This document shows positions 9,855 through 18,346 of a stretch of 64,000 bases of DNA, piece by piece (position 1 is the stretch's first letter; each line of letters starts with the position of its first letter). The notes under the pieces are model-generated. The model was not told the origin of the DNA. It was given only the letters and a program-made list of their open reading frames with translations, and ran no database searches. Source of the DNA: Mucilaginibacter hurinus (lineage in GTDB: Bacteria > Bacteroidota > Bacteroidia > Sphingobacteriales > Sphingobacteriaceae); assembly GCF_003324525.1 (NCBI RefSeq), contig NZ_QGDC01000004.1:310001-374000 (forward strand), given 5' to 3'. The position numbers and the translations under genes are program-made.

Positions 9855-11682
9855 TGTGGTAAATAATAATTGATTGAGCCGGCACAGCAGCATTAGTTAC
9901 TGTTAGTGCTGGGTGCAACATATCTAAATTACCGCACCAGCGTGCATCAGCGCTGGCAAACAACATACGCCAGCTATATTCCGCAGGTAAACCGACGTGT
10001 GCAATTTCTCCTGAAAAGTTCATCACACAAAGGATATGCTGATCATGATGCCAGCGGTGTATAAGTAAAACGTTTTTATCGGCATCAACATCTGCACTCA
10101 ACTGCGCCCGGCCTGAGCGCTGTAGCACAGGGTGCTCTTTTCTAAGTCCTATAAGGGCTTTATAATAATTCAGAAGCTGTTTATGATGAGATTGCTCCTG
10201 CAAATCCCATTGCAACTTCGAACGCTGAAACGTCACTTCTGCTTGCGGATCGGGCGTTTCTCCCTCATTATGGAAAGCTTCAAATTCTTTTTTTCGGCCC
10301 GCGCGTACGGCCTCAATTAAATCCTTGTCTGTGTGACTAATGAAGTACTGAAAAGGATTTGTTTCACCCCACTCCTCCCCCATAAACAACATGGGCAGAT
10401 ACGGGCTTACTATTACAGCAGCTGCCAGCAATTTCTGCATTTCAAAACTATGTAACTGGCTTGTACGCTCACCAAGCATACGATTACCTACCTGGTCGTG
10501 ATTTTGTGAGAATACCACAAATTGATGGCCGGGGTTGCTGGTTTTTGCGCCAAAATTTTTTTGCCTGTGCGGCGAATAAATGCCGTCATATACATAGGCA
10601 TCTGTATACGCTTTTGCTAAATGGTTAATGCCTGAAAAATCAGCATAATAGCCACTTTTTTCGCCGCCTGCTGTAACCCGCAGGGCATGATGGAATTCAT
10701 CTATCCACTGCGCATCCATGCCATAGCCCTGGCGCTGTAACGGCTCAATAAACTTCGGATCATTCAGATCAAGCTCCGTAATCAAATAATGCGTGCGGCC
10801 TGTCACCTCCATTAGTTGATCGGCATACTCTTTAATTTCTTTAAGTATGTGCTTGGGGCTAAAGTCCTTTATAGCATGCACTGCATCCAACCGCAACGCG
10901 TCGATATGGAAGTCTCTAAACCACATTAACGCATTTTCAATAAAATAACTCCGCACGCCGTCACACCATGCATCGTCATAATTAATGGCATTACCCCAGG
11001 GGGTATTGTATTTTTCGGTAAAGTACGGACCAAAGTCGTTAAAGTAGTTGCCTTCCGGTCCCATGTGGTTATATACCACATCAAGTACTACGGCGATACC
11101 CCTGGCATGGCAGGCATCCACTAAATCAGCCAATCCATACGGCCCGCCGTATGAGTTTTGTACAGCAAACGGGCATACGCCATCGTATCCCCAGTTTCTT
11201 GTGCCCGGAAACTGGCCTACGGGCATAATTTCAATAGCGGTTATACCTAAATCCGCCAGATAGTCAAGTTTTCCAACTATAGCTTTGAAAGATCCTTCGG
11301 GTGTAAAGGTGCCGGTATGGAGTTCATAAAACACGTAATCACCCAACGGATGGTTTTGCCAGGCCGCATCTGTCCATTTAAATTCGCGCGGGTTTATTGC
11401 GGCAGAACACCCGTGTACACCTTCGGGCTGAAAAAGCGATGCCGGATCGGGCCTTTCGGTTTCGTTGTCCAGTAATATCTTGTAGTTATCCCCAGCGCCT
11501 AACCGGTCTGTTTCTGCAACCCAATAGCCGTAGTCGGCCTGCTTTAACGTTACCTTTGCAGCTTCCTTGCTCAGTAAAAGTTCTACCTTTTGGGCAAAAG
11601 GTGCCCAAACCCGTACATGGGCATTACTACCCGACTCAAAGTTTACACCTATTCTTCTGTTATTAACATCAATGTCTTTCAT
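9841..11682 (-). CDS. treZ: Malto-oligosyltrehalose trehalohydrolase
   Basis: The 613-aa GH13 enzyme releases free trehalose from maltooligosyltrehalose made by TreY. It has the N-terminal CBM48-like domain (ARVWAPFAQKVELLL-type, residues 22-95), then the catalytic barrel with YELHTGTFTPEG, VVLDVVYNHMGPEGNYF, the nucleophile region DALRLDAVHAI, the acid/base region LITELDLNDP and VVFSQNHDQVGNR. The length is normal for TreZ. Its start overlaps the end of glgX by 14 bp and its end overlaps the start of treY::malQ by 14 bp, so the three are probably translationally coupled. Confidence 0.95.
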   Translation of the reverse strand: MKDIDVNNRRIGVNFESGSNAHVRVWAPFAQKVELLLSKEAAKVTLKQADYGYWVAETDRLGAGDNYKILLDNETERPDPASLFQPEGVHGCSAAINPREFKWTDAAWQNHPLGDYVFYELHTGTFTPEGSFKAIVGKLDYLADLGITAIEIMPVGQFPGTRNWGYDGVCPFAVQNSYGGPYGLADLVDACHARGIAVVLDVVYNHMGPEGNYFNDFGPYFTEKYNTPWGNAINYDDAWCDGVRSYFIENALMWFRDFHIDALRLDAVHAIKDFSPKHILKEIKEYADQLMEVTGRTHYLITELDLNDPKFIEPLQRQGYGMDAQWIDEFHHALRVTAGGEKSGYYADFSGINHLAKAYTDAYVYDGIYSPHRQKNFGAKTSNPGHQFVVFSQNHDQVGNRMLGERTSQLHSFEMQKLLAAAVIVSPYLPMLFMGEEWGETNPFQYFISHTDKDLIEAVRAGRKKEFEAFHNEGETPDPQAEVTFQRSKLQWDLQEQSHHKQLLNYYKALIGLRKEHPVLQRSGRAQLSADVDADKNVLLIHRWHHDQHILCVMNFSGEIAHVGLPAEYSWRMLFASADARWCGNLDMLHPALTVTNAAVPAQSIIIYHNDHV

Positions 11683-13807
11683 TCCGCTTTACATGATGTT
11701 GTAATAAAATAACAGAACGCCCCTGCACAGATATTTTTTCTTCCGCCTCATGGGTGGTTCGCCTAACCTTGTCCATGCTGGTATCCAGTACCTTCAGCCA
11801 ATTATCCCCATATTTTTTGGGCGGCAGTACATAGTCAATAGCCTCATGAAATGCGTTAAATATCAGGTAAAAATGATCATCTACTATGCGCTCTCCCTTA
11901 GGGTCTAAAGCATGCAAACCGTTACCATTCAAAAATACAGCGAGGGATTTGGCAAAGTCATGGCTCCAGTTATCTTCGGTCATTTCGGTACCATCAGGTA
12001 AAAACCACCCAATATCCTCCAAACCGCGCCCGGTAACGGGCTGTCCCTGGAACCACCTGCGACGCATAAATGCAGGGTGCTCCCTTCTGAATGCTATCAG
12101 TTTTTGGGTAAACTCTAAAAATTCTTTATCGGCATCTTCCCAGTTTAACCATGATATTTCGTTATCCTGGCAGTAAGCATTGTTGTTGCCACGTTGTGTA
12201 CGGCCCATTTCGTCGCCTGATACAATCATGGGGACACCCTGCGATAAAAACAGTGTTGCAAAAAAGTTGCGTTTTTGTTGTTTGCGCAGCTTTATTACCT
12301 CCTCGTCGTCTGTGTCCCCCTCGGCACCGCAATTCCACGATCGGTTGTGGCTTTCGCCATCGTTATTGTCCTCACCATTTTCATCGTTATGCTTTTCGTT
12401 GTATGATACAAGGTCATGCAGGGTAAAGCCATCATGCGCTGTTATAAAATTAATACTTGCTGATGGCCTGCGATAATCGTCCTGGTACAAATCAGGGCTG
12501 CCGGTAAGCCGTTGTGCAAACTCTCCCAGCATACTGTCGGCACCACGCCAGTAGTCGCGTATGCTATCACGGTACTTGCCATTCCACTCGGCCCATCCCG
12601 GCGGAAACTTACCCACCTGGTAACCACCTTCGCCTACATCCCAGGGTTCAGCAATTAGTTTAACCTGCGATATAATGGGGTCCTGGTGTATAATATCGAA
12701 AAAAGCACTTAAGCGGTTTACTTCATGTAACTCGCGAGCCAGGGTTGAAGCAAGATCAAATCTAAAGCCGTCCACGTGCATTTCAATTATCCAGTACCTA
12801 AGGCTATCCATTATGTATCGCAGCACATTGGGCAGCATCGCATTAAGGGTGTTGCCCGTACCGGTATAATCCATATAATACCGCTTATCATCTTCAACCA
12901 AGCGGTAATATGAAGCGTTATCAATTCCTTTAAAAGACAATGTCGGCCCCATTTGATTGCCTTCACCAGTGTGATTATAAACCACATCCAGTATCACTTC
13001 TATACCTGCTTTATGCAGGGCTTTAACCATCTCTTTAAACTCTGCTACCTGGCCGCCAGTTACACCTTTTGAGGAGTAGCGCACATCAGGTGCAAAAAAA
13101 CCAATAGAGTTATAACCCCAATAGTTTGATAGGCCTTTCTCAACCAAATATCTGTCGTTAACATATTGATGTACAGGCATTAACTCTATTGCTGTAATGC
13201 CCAGATCGGTTAGATGTTTAATAATTGCCGGGTGACCGATAGCAGAATATGTTCCCCTGATGTCGTCCGGAATCTCGGGATGCTGCATGGTTAAGCCCCG
13301 TACATGCGCCTCATAAATTACCGACTGGTGGTAGGGCCGGCGCGGTGGCTGATCATCACCCCAGTCAAAATTGCTGTCTATAACAACTGATTTCGGAATG
13401 TATGGGGCGCTGTCACTTTCGCTAAAGCTTAAATCCTCAGCCTCATGCCCTATTTCGTACCCAAATAATGAGTCGTGCCAATCAATAGTTCCTGCAATGG
13501 CCTTTGCATAAGGATCGATTAATAGTTTATTAGGGTTAAAACGATGGCCATTTTCGGGCTCGTAGGGGCCGTGAACACGATAACCGTATAATTGACCAGG
13601 TTTTATTCCGGGCAGATACGCGTGCCAGATATGGTGCGAGCGTTCGGTAAATACTATTTTATGCGACTCAGTAGTGGCGTTGGTATCATCAAAAAGGCAT
13701 AACTCCACCCCAGACGCATTATCGGCATACAGTGTAAAGTTTACTCCTTCGCCATCCCATGTTGCACCTAGTGGATAGGGTTTCCCCGGATAAGAAATTG
13801 TTTTCAT
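11669..13807 (-). CDS. glgX: Glycogen debranching enzyme GlgX
   Basis: The product is about 712 aa, started at the ATG at 13807 (MKTISYPGKPYPLGATWDG); an in-frame TTG at 13825 is less likely. It has an N-terminal CBM48 and a GH13 isoamylase-type barrel: YEAHVRGLT, VILDVVYNHTGEGN, VDGFRFDLAS with the nucleophile Asp, LIAEPWDVGEGGYQVG with the acid/base Glu, and ITAHDGFTLHDLVSYN. It hydrolyses alpha-1,6 branches of glycogen limit dextrins and yields linear maltodextrins, the substrate for TreY/TreZ. It is the first gene of the operon and its promoter should lie in the 114 bp between its start and the divergent receiver gene. Confidence 0.95.
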   Translation of the reverse strand: MKTISYPGKPYPLGATWDGEGVNFTLYADNASGVELCLFDDTNATTESHKIVFTERSHHIWHAYLPGIKPGQLYGYRVHGPYEPENGHRFNPNKLLIDPYAKAIAGTIDWHDSLFGYEIGHEAEDLSFSESDSAPYIPKSVVIDSNFDWGDDQPPRRPYHQSVIYEAHVRGLTMQHPEIPDDIRGTYSAIGHPAIIKHLTDLGITAIELMPVHQYVNDRYLVEKGLSNYWGYNSIGFFAPDVRYSSKGVTGGQVAEFKEMVKALHKAGIEVILDVVYNHTGEGNQMGPTLSFKGIDNASYYRLVEDDKRYYMDYTGTGNTLNAMLPNVLRYIMDSLRYWIIEMHVDGFRFDLASTLARELHEVNRLSAFFDIIHQDPIISQVKLIAEPWDVGEGGYQVGKFPPGWAEWNGKYRDSIRDYWRGADSMLGEFAQRLTGSPDLYQDDYRRPSASINFITAHDGFTLHDLVSYNEKHNDENGEDNNDGESHNRSWNCGAEGDTDDEEVIKLRKQQKRNFFATLFLSQGVPMIVSGDEMGRTQRGNNNAYCQDNEISWLNWEDADKEFLEFTQKLIAFRREHPAFMRRRWFQGQPVTGRGLEDIGWFLPDGTEMTEDNWSHDFAKSLAVFLNGNGLHALDPKGERIVDDHFYLIFNAFHEAIDYVLPPKKYGDNWLKVLDTSMDKVRRTTHEAEEKISVQGRSVILLQHHVKRNERH

Positions 13808-13921
13808 ACAATAGGCAAATAACAATTACCATTAAATTGTTTTTCTAATTAATTATTTTACTTCTAATTAAAACTTTAACTACAAACAAATGTTACCTTT
13901 ATACCAATGCACGCCTTAAGT

Positions 13922-14278
13922 ATGAAAAGAGTTTTGATATTGAGTACTGAGCGGTCAACCGTTCACGCGCTGCAAAGTCAGCTTTCTGAGTTTGAGTTGC
14001 ATGTGTTAACAGACCATCATTCATTTTTTGAGACTGTGCGATCATACAAGCCCGATGTAATTTTAATTGACTTTTTGCTTTCGGAGAAAAATGGCGGCGG
14101 CATATGCCACCAACTAAAAAGTGATCCTTCTACAAACAGTTATCCTGTGGTACTATTATCTGAATTTACGGACAGGCCTGAAAGGTTTGGCTGCGATGCT
14201 ATCGTCATGAAACCGTTTAACGGCATTGAGTTGGTACAGAGTATTTACCAATTATTAGCTATGCCTAAAGCAGGATAG
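13922..14278 (+). CDS. Stand-alone response-regulator receiver domain
   Basis: The product is about 118 aa from the ATG at 13922; an ATG five codons earlier (13907) is possible. It has a CheY-like fold without an output domain: the phospho-acceptor Asp sits in KPDVILIDFLL, the switch Ser in PVVLLSEF and the conserved Lys in VMKPF. The acidic pair that normally ends strand 1 (Asp-Asp) reads Ser-Thr-Glu, so metal binding and phosphorylation may be weakened. It is divergent from glgX. A similar but broken receiver fused to an SSB-like sequence lies at 30.5 kb. The partner kinase is not in the window. Confidence 0.85.
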   Translation: MKRVLILSTERSTVHALQSQLSEFELHVLTDHHSFFETVRSYKPDVILIDFLLSEKNGGGICHQLKSDPSTNSYPVVLLSEFTDRPERFGCDAIVMKPFNGIELVQSIYQLLAMPKAG

Positions 14279-14328
14279 TATTCAAGGATTATTCTTAAAT
14301 ACGCAAAGTACGACGCGCATTCTGACGA

Positions 14329-15333
14329 CTATTTTCGGGCGCCATGTTGCTGATGAGCGTTATTATCACCAGCCTGTTTAAAAGCCGGCAAAACCACCTC
14401 ACCGAAATCGCGGATAAAAGCTTCCTGGCTTCGGTTAACGTTATGCAGTATAATATCGTTAAAGCCGAGCGTCTTATACTCCAACAGCCATTTCAGGTGT
14501 ACGTGTAAGTCTGCCGAAATATGTACATGGGCGTGCATGTCATCGGGTTTTACAAATTTTGACATAGCATCGAAATGCGCCGGCGTTGCCAAGTCGCTTA
14601 ATACCGTTCCGGCGAAGATATTAGTCTTCCATTGATGCCAGGCGCCATCTAAAGCCTCCGCTTCAGTTGCGGCATACGATAACTGCACTTTTAACGCAAG
14701 AGGTTTGCCGGCGCCGCCATTATCATTAAAAGCGCTGATTATCTCTTTTAGCCGGGTTATTGGTTGCTGAGCTGTTAGCAAACCGTCGGCCCAGGTACCT
14801 GCCCATGCCGCGGTTTCGGGAGTTAGCGCGGCGCAATACAGTAATGGAGCGACACGAGGGCGCGTGTACAATTTGGCATTGCTTACAGTAACCAACCCAC
14901 TATGGTTAACCGTTTCACCTGCAAACAGCTTGCGTATTACCTGCGCACTTTCTAATAAACGCTGGTTCCGTTGCTGTTTGACGGGCCACCGCTCCCCGGT
15001 AATACTTTCATTAAGTGCCTCGCCACTGCCAAGCGCCATCTTAAAACGACCCGGATAAAGTTCTGCAAGCGTGCCGGCCGCTTGTGCTACAATTGCCGGG
15101 TGATACCGTTGCCCGGGCGCACAAACCATACTGTAAGGTAACGCTGTGGCATACATTGCCGCGCCCAGCCACGCGAATGAAAACCCGCTTTGTCCCTGGT
15201 TTTCGCCCCAGGGATGAAAATGATCAGAGGAGTTAATGAGATCGAATCCGGCTTGTTCAGCCAGTTTTACAAAATCAAGCAACTGAGACGGCGAGAATTG
15301 CTCATGCGAGGCCTGGTAACCGATATTAACCAT
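14329..15333 (-). CDS. LLM-class flavin-dependent oxidoreductase (probable non-F420 type)
   Basis: The product is about 334 aa from the ATG at 15333 (MVNIGYQASHEQFSP). An ORF extension to 15399 would add a poor N-terminus and overlap the upstream dehydrogenase gene. It shows the luciferase-like TIM-barrel features SSDHFHPW, FSFAWLGAAM, RFKMALGSGEALNE and WADGLLTAQQP. The sequence resembles the group in which F420-type oxidoreductases appear to have reverted to another flavin, which would fit a bacterium outside the usual F420 producers. The substrate is unknown. It lies 55 bp after the zinc dehydrogenase gene on the same strand and is probably co-transcribed. Confidence 0.85.
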   Translation of the reverse strand: MVNIGYQASHEQFSPSQLLDFVKLAEQAGFDLINSSDHFHPWGENQGQSGFSFAWLGAAMYATALPYSMVCAPGQRYHPAIVAQAAGTLAELYPGRFKMALGSGEALNESITGERWPVKQQRNQRLLESAQVIRKLFAGETVNHSGLVTVSNAKLYTRPRVAPLLYCAALTPETAAWAGTWADGLLTAQQPITRLKEIISAFNDNGGAGKPLALKVQLSYAATEAEALDGAWHQWKTNIFAGTVLSDLATPAHFDAMSKFVKPDDMHAHVHISADLHVHLKWLLEYKTLGFNDIILHNVNRSQEAFIRDFGEVVLPAFKQAGDNNAHQQHGARK

Positions 15334-15388
15334 AGTAATGTTTAAAAAAAATTTTGAAGACAACGATGAGGAATTGCCCATGTTGATC

Positions 15389-16441
15389 CTATACCTCAAG
15401 TGCTACAAATACCGCCCCGGTTCGCTCCTTATCCTGTGCAGTCTCAAAGGCTTTGTTAATTTCATCCAGCTTAAAACTATGTGTAATTAATTTTTTGGCA
15501 TTCATCTTCCCTTTGGCTACCAGGTCAAGTGACATCTTCATTTCAGAATGAATACCCCAAAACGAATAGCTCGCACTTGGAATGATTTTTATCTCTGCTT
15601 TTTGTATATGTTGCCATTCAAGCGGTATGGCAATCTCCCCGGTGTCAAAACCGCCCACAATAACCACTTTGCCGCCTATACGGGTGTATGAAATAGCCTG
15701 CGGCAGGGTTTCAGGCATCGAAGTTCCGCCGGCGCATTCAAAGGCTATATCTGCACCCTTGCTATCGGTAAACTCCATAACCTTTTTTAGAGCATCTTCT
15801 TTTTTACTGTTTATCACCAAATCTGCTCCAAGTTCACGTGCTATATTAAGCGAAGAATCTACTACATCCGTAATGATTACATCGGCACCGCTCAGCTTGG
15901 CTAACTGCAGCTGCGCCAGCCCTATAGGACCAGCTCCAATCACCGCTACGGTATCGTTTAATTTTATACCGCTTAACTGTATAGCATGCAAACTAACCGA
16001 AAAGGTATCTAACAGCGCCGCCTCCTGGTATGATACATGATCGGGCAGCAGATGCAGCTTTTCTGCCGGGGCTATCAGGTATTCGGCAAATGAACGCGAA
16101 ACTGTTTCCATACGAACAGGGTAAAGGTTTGGGCAAAGATTATACTGCTGTACCCGGCACCAATCGCAAATGCCATCCCCAAGCAGGGTTTCAACTACTA
16201 CCCGGTCGCCGCGTTTTACGTTGGTCACTTTCGGCCCTACATCTACCACCTTGCCTGCCAGTTCATGCCCCGTTACCTTGTGCACCAGTTCCGGCTCCTC
16301 TTTTTTCCAATGACGCAGGTCGGTTCCGCATATGCCGGTAACCTTAATGCGTACCAGTACCCAATCGGGATGCGGTATTTCGGGGGTATCCACTTCTTCT
16401 ACATTAAATTCTCCGTTCTCTGTTTTAAGTGCTGCTTTCAT
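15389..16441 (-). CDS. Zinc-dependent alcohol/polyol dehydrogenase (MDR family)
   Basis: The 350-aa medium-chain dehydrogenase/reductase has the catalytic zinc site (GICGTDLRHW, GHELAGKVVDVG), a structural-zinc-like loop (GICDWCRVQQYNLC) and the Rossmann signature VIGAGPIGLAQLQLA. The loop shows only three of the usual four Cys; an Asp sits at the first position. The overall sequence is closest to threonine/sorbitol dehydrogenase-type members. It probably oxidises a polyol or sugar alcohol with NAD, but the substrate cannot be told. It sits between the truncated YetF-like gene and the LLM oxidoreductase gene in a minus-strand run. Confidence 0.87.
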   Translation of the reverse strand: MKAALKTENGEFNVEEVDTPEIPHPDWVLVRIKVTGICGTDLRHWKKEEPELVHKVTGHELAGKVVDVGPKVTNVKRGDRVVVETLLGDGICDWCRVQQYNLCPNLYPVRMETVSRSFAEYLIAPAEKLHLLPDHVSYQEAALLDTFSVSLHAIQLSGIKLNDTVAVIGAGPIGLAQLQLAKLSGADVIITDVVDSSLNIARELGADLVINSKKEDALKKVMEFTDSKGADIAFECAGGTSMPETLPQAISYTRIGGKVVIVGGFDTGEIAIPLEWQHIQKAEIKIIPSASYSFWGIHSEMKMSLDLVAKGKMNAKKLITHSFKLDEINKAFETAQDKERTGAVFVALEV

Positions 16442-16459
16442 CTTTTTTAACTAGTTATT

Positions 16460-16723
16460 TTACGGCCGGCGTCCACATACTAAGTGTACAATTGGGGCTG
16501 GCGCCTGCATGGGCACCGAAACAATAGCGCCGAGCGTTATCATTACTGACATTTCCATAATAGTTATCTGGCCGCCCATACGTTTACCCAGCCAGCGCAC
16601 TATAACCAGCAAAAACATGTAAGTAGCCAGTCCCCGGATAAACACTTCAAGCAGGAAAAGAGGCGGTGCTTCACCAAGTAAAATCCGTCCGATATCGGAA
16701 AGATCAATCTCTTCCTTCTTCAT
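16460..16723 (-). pseudogene. Truncated YetF/DUF421-family membrane protein
   Basis: The 87-aa product aligns well with the N-terminal membrane part of YetF/DUF421 proteins (FLLEVFIRGLATYMFLL, RWLGKRMGGQITIMEM, ITLGAIVSVPMQAP), which are normally about 170-230 aa. After MQAP the family sequence is lost and only a short unrelated tail (ending CGRRP) precedes the stop. The third membrane helix and the whole C-terminal cytoplasmic domain are missing, with just 18 bp before the next gene. A deletion is the likely cause. It lies 2 bp after the SDR gene. I cannot exclude a functional two-helix remnant. Confidence 0.65.
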
Positions 16724-16725
16724 AC

Positions 16726-17598
16726 TTAAATAGTAGGTGTTCCTCCTGTAACCTGTATAGTGGCGCCCGTTATATAACTGGAATCTTCTGACGCCAACAA
16801 CACATAAGTAGCCGCCAGTTCTGCTGGCTGGCCCGCACGCTTTAACGGAACGCTCTCACCAAATTTGGCAACATCGGTTCCGGGAAAGGTGGATGGGATA
16901 AGCGGCGTCCAGATGGGCCCCGGCGCAACACAATTTACCCGGATGCCTTTTTCGCCCCAAAGCTGCGCCATGTTTGCAGTGAAATTTTGTATAGCTCCTT
17001 TTGTGGCTGCGTAGGCTATCAGCACAGGCTTGGGCTGATAGGCATTAACCGACGTTGTGTTAATAACAGTACTGCCCGGGCGTAAATGCTGCTCGGCATA
17101 CTTACACAAGTAAAACATTGGATAGATATTAGTTTTAAAAGTGCGGTCCCACTCCTCAGTGCTCACTTCCTGTAACGATTGACGCGCCATTTGAAAGGCG
17201 GCATTGTTAACCAGTATGTCAAGCTGCCCAAATTCGCTTAGTGCCGTGTCAATCAGTTTTTTGCAATGCGCCTCATCACTGATATCTCCCGGCATAAGTA
17301 TAGCTTTCCGGCCCTCATCTTCAACATAACGCGCTGTTTCACGTGCATCTTCATGTTCGTTAAGATATGATATAAGCACATCGGCGCCCTCGCGCGCAAA
17401 TGCTATTGCTACCGCTCTGCCTATGCCCGAGTCGCCGCCGGTAATAATAGCCTTCCGTCCGGTCAACTTACCCGATCCACGGTAGGTTACTTCCCCATGG
17501 TCGGGTATCGGATCCATTAGTTTAACTTCGCCAGGCACTTCCTGCTCCTGTTCCGGGTAAGGCGGTTGTTCGTATTTTTCTTTTGGATCCTGGTTCAT
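16726..17598 (-). CDS. Short-chain dehydrogenase/reductase (general-stress YhdF-type)
   Basis: The 290-aa SDR has a Pro/Glu-rich N-terminal extension (residues 1-40), the nucleotide-binding TGGDSGIGRAVA at about 52-63, NNAAF, the catalytic Ser/Tyr/Lys set (NTTSVNAYQ, YAATKGA) and a C-terminus ending in YITGATIQVTGG. The layout matches the glucose/ribitol dehydrogenase-like stress SDRs of the B. subtilis YhdF/GSP39 group. No signal peptide is present, so it is cytoplasmic. It lies 23 bp after a tiny lipoprotein gene, an arrangement repeated at 28.9-30.1 kb with a Tat-targeted paralogue. The substrate is unknown. Confidence 0.9.
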   Translation of the reverse strand: MNQDPKEKYEQPPYPEQEQEVPGEVKLMDPIPDHGEVTYRGSGKLTGRKAIITGGDSGIGRAVAIAFAREGADVLISYLNEHEDARETARYVEDEGRKAILMPGDISDEAHCKKLIDTALSEFGQLDILVNNAAFQMARQSLQEVSTEEWDRTFKTNIYPMFYLCKYAEQHLRPGSTVINTTSVNAYQPKPVLIAYAATKGAIQNFTANMAQLWGEKGIRVNCVAPGPIWTPLIPSTFPGTDVAKFGESVPLKRAGQPAELAATYVLLASEDSSYITGATIQVTGGTPTI

Positions 17599-17621
17599 CG
17601 CTTTGCTCCTGTTTATTTTAT

Positions 17622-17840
17622 CTACTTATTTTCGGGTATTTGCTGTCCGCCCTGGCCACGGCCGGTGGCCGGGTCAATAATGCTGTCAACGCCAACGGTA
17701 TCCGGCATGGGCGTATCAATTGTTATAGATTCACCGTCTGCCCCGGCACCGCCGCCTGATGCATCCTTACTATTGCTGCCACCACATGATGCTAAAGCCA
17801 GGCCTGCACACATGCACGCTATAATTAATTGCCTTTTCAT
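17622..17840 (-). CDS. Tiny Gly-rich lipoprotein
   Basis: The product is about 72 aa from the ATG at 17840 (an ATG two codons earlier is possible). It has a lipoprotein signal (KRQLIIACMCAGLALASCGG, lipid Cys at about residue 19) followed by a short Gly/Ser/Asp/Pro-rich tail with no fold. Two other lipoproteins in the window share this signal closely: 27733-28107 and 29924-30121. It precedes the SDR gene by 23 bp. The function is unknown; a membrane-tethered disordered tail is all that can be seen. Confidence 0.72.
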   Translation of the reverse strand: MKRQLIIACMCAGLALASCGGSNSKDASGGGAGADGESITIDTPMPDTVGVDSIIDPATGRGQGGQQIPENK

Positions 17841-17856
17841 AATCATTTTACTGGTT

Positions 17857-18339
17857 TTACTTATTACTTTTAAACATCGACTTGATTACCATTACTGCGA
17901 CCACCCCTGTAATTACCTGTCTGATAATCTTTTTAGGATTATGCTTCAACGTTGCCTTAAAACCCCGCTCGGCAAGTATGTTAGGGAAATGCCCTTTTTT
18001 GATATCATCGATTATGCCTTCATATACGTTAATGCGATCGGCCAGAATCAATGGCAGCCAGTGGCGGTAGCGGTCTTCGCTATGCTTAAACGCCCATCGC
18101 CGTATAGCGCCGCTTAATCCGCTTGGTGGCACTGAAGTACCAAACACTGCCGACACGGTGGGTCGCTCGTTTGATTTTAAAATTTCTACTGTTACTGGCT
18201 GCTGAACCGACCGCTCATAATTGATGCGGTTATGGTCATCGCCGGTATAGTTTTTCATTGGATACGTAGGTTCGTTATCCGGATCGGCATCCATGCCCCA
18301 CCCGGGTATTGATTTATAATCTGTTATCTGGTTTTCCAT
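17857..18339 (-). CDS. Hypothetical protein with C-terminal membrane anchor, 160 aa
   Basis: I do not recognise a family. The soluble part contains a short Pro/Tyr-rich N-terminus (DADPDNEPTYPM) and a basic, helical middle (AIRRWAFKHSEDRYRHWLPL, LADRINVYEGIIDDIKKGHFP). The C-terminus has a single hydrophobic span (QVITGVVAVMVIKSMF) after a Lys-rich stretch, which suggests a tail-anchored inner-membrane protein. It lies 7 bp after the zinc dehydrogenase gene and 16 bp before the lipoprotein gene, so it belongs to the same run of stress-type genes. Confidence 0.72.
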   Translation of the reverse strand: MENQITDYKSIPGWGMDADPDNEPTYPMKNYTGDDHNRINYERSVQQPVTVEILKSNERPTVSAVFGTSVPPSGLSGAIRRWAFKHSEDRYRHWLPLILADRINVYEGIIDDIKKGHFPNILAERGFKATLKHNPKKIIRQVITGVVAVMVIKSMFKSNK

Positions 18340-18346
18340 GTTATTG

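Noticed and set aside
9848..9893. N-terminal extension of the TreY-MalQ protein from the TTG at 9893
   Set aside because: The added residues do not match TreY and would overlap treZ by more than 50 bp; the ATG at 9854 starts right before the conserved N-terminus.
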